From positions 1-5,973 of the forward strand of contig JAITBO010000239.1 in NCBI GenBank assembly GCA_031283505.1: 5,973 bases of DNA. Direction: 5' to 3'. This stretch comes from Treponema sp. GTDB taxonomy: Bacteria; Spirochaetota; Spirochaetia; Treponematales; Breznakiellaceae. The position numbers and the translations under genes are program-made. The notes under the pieces are model-generated. The model saw only the letters and a program-made list of their open reading frames with translations, was not told the DNA's origin and ran no database searches. Positions 5,492-5,973 of the stretch are shown here, piece by piece; position 1 is the stretch's first letter, and each line of letters begins with the position of its first letter.

Positions 5492-5973
5492 TCAATCCCA
5501 GCCGGAATGTTCGCCGGTAGCGGGATCGTTGTAGAACACATTGCCGGTTACTGTGGTGTCTTTTATGTAGTAGGAATTGGGATCGGTGTTCCAATCTATC
5601 GCACAAACCGCATGGCCTCTGCCGGACAGAATAACATTTCCTTCCTTATTCCTTATCATATTGCTGTTGTCGGAGTCGGCGGAGTCATACCCGTATATCG
5701 TACCGCCATTCATAATAAATACGCCATCCTGGTATACGAATACCCCCCCTCCGTAGCCGCCGTTGGTGGCCGTGACGGGGGCGGTGGCGGTATTGCCGGA
5801 TATTTCCCCGCCGTTCATGGTAAACGTACTGCCGTCCACCCATACTCCGTTCACCTTAACCGCAGCATCCTTACCAAGCCCCGCCAGGATCAGGCCCCCC
5901 TCCAGGGTTACGCCGGCATTGTTAGTTAACTTTAGCAGGCTAGTACTACCATTGGAGGGCATCAGACCCGTCC
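5492..5973 (-). CDS. C-terminal part of a repeat-rich predicted surface protein (beta-helix type), partial
   Basis: The minus-strand frame stays open to the window edge, so this is a fragment of at least 160 residues. The Met codon at 5962 is probably internal, since codons for Thr, Gly and Leu precede it in frame. The sequence is rich in Gly, Asn and Thr, with short strand-turn units such as LTNNAGVTLEGGLIL, FTMNGGEISGNTA, GVFVYQDGVFIMNGGTIYG and NVILSGRGHAV. Units of the form 'hydrophobic-x-MNGGxI' with asparagine ladders are typical of right-handed parallel beta-helix surface proteins, as in the polymorphic outer membrane/adhesin-like families common in gut treponemes. The end, VFYNDPATGEHSGWD, shows no sorting signal or transmembrane segment that I recognise. 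The N-terminus and any signal peptide lie outside the window. The function is unknown; adhesion or carbohydrate contact is only a guess. A good terminator follows the stop. Confidence 0.75.
   Translation of the reverse strand, partial: TGLMPSNGSTSLLKLTNNAGVTLEGGLILAGLGKDAAVKVNGVWVDGSTFTMNGGEISGNTATAPVTATNGGYGGGVFVYQDGVFIMNGGTIYGYDSADSDNSNMIRNKEGNVILSGRGHAVCAIDWNTDPNSYYIKDTTVTGNVFYNDPATGEHSGWD

Noticed and set aside
5269..5541. Minus-strand open frame of 90 codons between the surface-protein gene and purM
   Set aside because: It runs through the intrinsic terminator and overlaps the surface-protein end in another frame; the translation shows no family features.
5507..5929. Plus-strand open frame of 140 codons opposite the surface-protein gene
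   Set aside because: It has no recognisable domain. The minus strand has the repeat units, a stop and a matching terminator.

Overview
The window is about 6 kb of moderately GC-rich bacterial chromosome with ordinary bacterial signals: AAGG/AGGAG-type ribosome binding sites, GTG and TTG starts beside ATG, and short gene overlaps. My best guess at the source is a spirochaete of the Treponema type, perhaps a gut species. That rests on the glycine/asparagine-rich 'GGxISGN' beta-helix surface protein at the right edge, the form of the purine enzymes and the base composition. It is an inference; no marker gene here fixes the taxon.

Layout, left to right. Bases 1-308 carry no recognisable gene. 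They end in a cluster of small hairpins (about 164-290), several with a TTTA loop, the last a strong GC stem followed by a T-rich run. A plus-strand gene (309-1844) then encodes a complete MIO-type aromatic amino acid ammonia-lyase. It would probably be auto-named HutH, but it carries Gln where true histidine ammonia-lyases carry the active-site Glu, and no hut gene adjoins it. Thirteen bases later, and convergent with it, lies the end of a minus-strand purine operon read right to left: purM (5235-4126), purN (about 4133-3501) and purH (3504-1858). The purM/purN and purN/purH junctions overlap by 8 and 4 bases, which implies translational coupling. The 256-base gap upstream of purM (5236-5491) holds a possible promoter, a small leader hairpin and a good intrinsic terminator. 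That terminator belongs to the last gene, the C-terminal part of a repeat-rich predicted surface protein that runs off the right edge on the minus strand.

How the genes work together. PurN (GAR transformylase), PurM (AIR synthetase) and PurH (AICAR transformylase/IMP cyclohydrolase) catalyse step 3, step 5 and the last two steps of de novo IMP synthesis. PurN and the PurH transformylase domain both use 10-formyl-tetrahydrofolate. The ammonia-lyase is an independent unit with no visible pathway partner in the window. The surface protein is unrelated to either. I see no CRISPR array, tRNA, rRNA or intact transposase. The most unusual parts are the hairpin cluster, which resembles an IS200/IS605-type end or a structured leader, and the non-HutH active-site signature of the lyase.
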